From CAZNPH01 sp964574985 (lineage in GTDB: Bacteria; Bacteroidota; Bacteroidia; Bacteroidales; SM23-62), in contig CAZNPH010000018.1 in NCBI GenBank assembly GCA_964574985.1, positions 1 through 64,000 on the forward strand: a stretch of DNA of 64,000 nt. Direction: 5' to 3'. The position numbers and the translations under genes are program-made. Under the pieces are notes generated by a model. That model had not been told where the DNA came from. It made no database searches and saw nothing but the letters and a program-made list of their open reading frames with translations. Positions within the stretch are counted from its first letter, which is position 1, and each line of letters starts with the position of its first letter. Shown one piece after another: positions 62,725-64,000 of the stretch.

Positions 62725-64000
62725 TTAAAACCGGTCTTTGAGTGTGCGGACAAACAACCTCCGGTATTTGAACAGGATCAGCAGGCATGCCATGGGAAGC
62801 AACCAGACCACCCTGGATTGCAGCCGGTCATAAGGCGATGAGAGTCCGCCTGTCACAAAAGCATTGACCACCATGGCCATAATAACCAACAGAAAAAGAA
62901 ACCGGAGTCTGGTTGCCACTTCCCCCGCCATGGATGAAAAGATCAGAAAGACCGTGAAGAGCAGGGAAAAAATCAATACCAGCAGGTGGAATACATTCAT
63001 GGACGTGAAATCGAGTCTTGCCCCGTTCCACTTGTTTTGTAAAGAAGACATATACATATTCACCTCACCCGGGAAGCGCCAGTTGACCTGTCCCCACGGT
63101 GCACTTCCCTTTACGTACGCGGTAAGTCCTTCCCCGGTCTTGTTCCGGAACATCTGAATGAAACCGTAGGTTGCCGACCGGCAGATATTCCGGAACAGGT
63201 ATTTGGGGGAGCTCAGCATGTCACGGATGACGGATTTGTATTCTTTTTCTGAATTTTCCCATCCCCCTGTTTTGAATAGCACGCTTTCATCGTCCCAGAG
63301 AAATCCGGCTACATCGCCCGGTATTTCATCACAGTGTTCGCAAAGCCGGTATCCTGCATAGGCCGGTTCATGGCAATGTTCCTTCAGGAACTGCTGCAGG
63401 GTGCCGGCATCTGCAAAGTGGGCCATAAGAAAAATGTGGCCTGATCCGGACAATCTGAATCCGCCGCCATATAAATAATGGACCGCGGGCAGCAGTATCC
63501 AGCCCAGGGCGGTGGCGAGGATAAGGGTTGCGAATTTTTTCCTCAGGGATTTCGCAGGGACAGGCAAGCGGTGTTTTTTCATCAGTGCAGCCGTCAAGGC
63601 AGAAACGGCCAGGAACAGGGGGGCCATAAACATGTGGGTAAGATGGACGGTGATGGAAAATACCAGGATCAGGATCAGCAGGATTCTTTCAGCGGTCCCC
63701 GGTTCATTGCCCAGAAGCAGGACCAGCATGGAGAGGACCAGGGCAGGAGCAAAAATGTCGGGCATGACCTGGCCGGCATACCAGCCGATGGATGAGAAAA
63801 ATGTCAGGAATATCAGCATCAGGAGGTAATGCAGATCCATTGTCTTGTCCTTTTTGGTGTAGAAAATGCCCATGGTCCGGTAAAGAAGGTATGCCATTAT
63901 CAGGCACTGAAAAACGGCCACCAGCCAGAGGGAGGTGGACAGACTAAATGCCTTGACGAACAATCCGTAGGGGAGGGGGCGGTCTTTGGGGACGAATCCG
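62725..64000 (-). CDS. Polytopic membrane protein, 5' end beyond the window
   Basis: The frame stays open to the right edge (FVPKDRPLPYGLFVKAF before the first in-window start, TTG 63963), so the gene continues upstream. About 10 hydrophobic helices are visible (WLVAVFQCLIMAYLLY, APALVLSMLVLLLG, AERILLILILVFSITVHLTH, VFHLLVLIFSLLFTVFLIF), and a Cys/His-rich loop with HCHEPAYAGYRLCEHCDE lies in the middle. The layout and the DRPLPYG stretch resemble membrane glycosyltransferase-like or flippase proteins of unknown function. The stop is 56 bases from the mlaE start. Confidence 0.65.
   Translation of the reverse strand, partial: GFVPKDRPLPYGLFVKAFSLSTSLWLVAVFQCLIMAYLLYRTMGIFYTKKDKTMDLHYLLMLIFLTFFSSIGWYAGQVMPDIFAPALVLSMLVLLLGNEPGTAERILLILILVFSITVHLTHMFMAPLFLAVSALTAALMKKHRLPVPAKSLRKKFATLILATALGWILLPAVHYLYGGGFRLSGSGHIFLMAHFADAGTLQQFLKEHCHEPAYAGYRLCEHCDEIPGDVAGFLWDDESVLFKTGGWENSEKEYKSVIRDMLSSPKYLFRNICRSATYGFIQMFRNKTGEGLTAYVKGSAPWGQVNWRFPGEVNMYMSSLQNKWNGARLDFTSMNVFHLLVLIFSLLFTVFLIFSSMAGEVATRLRFLFLLVIMAMVVNAFVTGGLSSPYDRLQSRVVWLLPMACLLILFKYRRLFVRTLKDRF

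Overview
The window is chromosomal DNA of a member of the Bacteroidota, probably an anaerobic polysaccharide degrader of the Bacteroidales/Marinilabiliales type. The evidence is a SusC/SusD pair driven by an ECF sigma factor and a FecR-type anti-sigma with a C-terminal DUF4974 region, a TTTG / TAnnTTTG promoter, many secreted enzymes with Tat-like or lipoprotein signals, a bifunctional trehalose synthase/phosphatase, and a menaquinone methyltransferase. No phage structural genes, rRNA, CRISPR array or intact insertion sequence was seen.

Region 1 (about 0-25.5 kb, + strand) is a polysaccharide/glycoside utilisation locus. It holds sigma factor, anti-sigma, SusC and SusD, then a run of exported enzymes: a DJ-1/PfpI-SGNH fusion, a beta-propeller, a sugar isomerase/epimerase, a Gfo/Idh/MocA oxidoreductase, a stand-alone DJ-1/PfpI protein, two paralogous parallel beta-helix proteins, an Asp-box propeller fused to an enolase-superfamily enzyme, a PhoD-like phosphatase and a fucose-isomerase-like protein. 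Several genes overlap by 4-14 bases, so much of the run is one transcription unit. The substrate cannot be read from sequence. The oxidoreductase and isomerase families, with a DUF1080 protein at 40.6 kb and a second isomerase at 45.8 kb, fit 3-keto-glycoside chemistry; the enolase-superfamily enzyme, the isomerase-like protein and RhaT at 43.4 kb fit a deoxy-sugar or sugar acid.

Region 2 (25.6-30.4 kb) is decayed. It has a GH2 beta-galactosidase that lost its catalytic barrel, a reading frame broken by two amber codons, a helicase remnant, an AT-rich AlbA_2/Schlafen-type regulator, and an intact tRNA-Met(CAT) with two partial copies of itself nearby. This looks like the scar of one or more integrations at the tRNA.

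Region 3 (30.5-36.4 kb) is the most interesting metabolic unit: a seven-gene minus-strand operon, dsrE-like, tusA, mvhD-like, two hdrA-like flavoproteins, a winged-helix protein and a glycine-rich zinc-ribbon protein, divergent from a Crp/Fnr regulator. Two Crp-type boxes 30 bases apart lie between them. It pairs sulfur-carrier proteins with a flavin/iron-sulfur electron module but has no HdrB, HdrC or QmoC.

Region 4 (36.4-53.5 kb) mixes carbohydrate genes (a GH43-like propeller, an alpha/alpha-barrel protein, DUF1080, ThuA, an FAD oxidoreductase, RhaT), a dead sensor kinase, a phosphoesterase relic, UbiE, a methyltransferase-ATP-grasp fusion and a Kef-type antiporter. Region 5 (53.5-64 kb) has trehalose synthesis (OtsAB) divergent from a GH15 enzyme, then nicotinate phosphoribosyltransferase, a nicotinamidase relic and ribose-5-phosphate isomerase. 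An Mla lipid-transport operon (E, F, D) and a truncated membrane protein end the window.

A recurring theme is inactivation by clean internal deletion with both flanks still readable (GH2, sensor kinase, phosphoesterase, nicotinamidase), together with enzyme domains that keep their fold but lack key residues (the sialate-esterase-like domain and the trehalose phosphatase domain).
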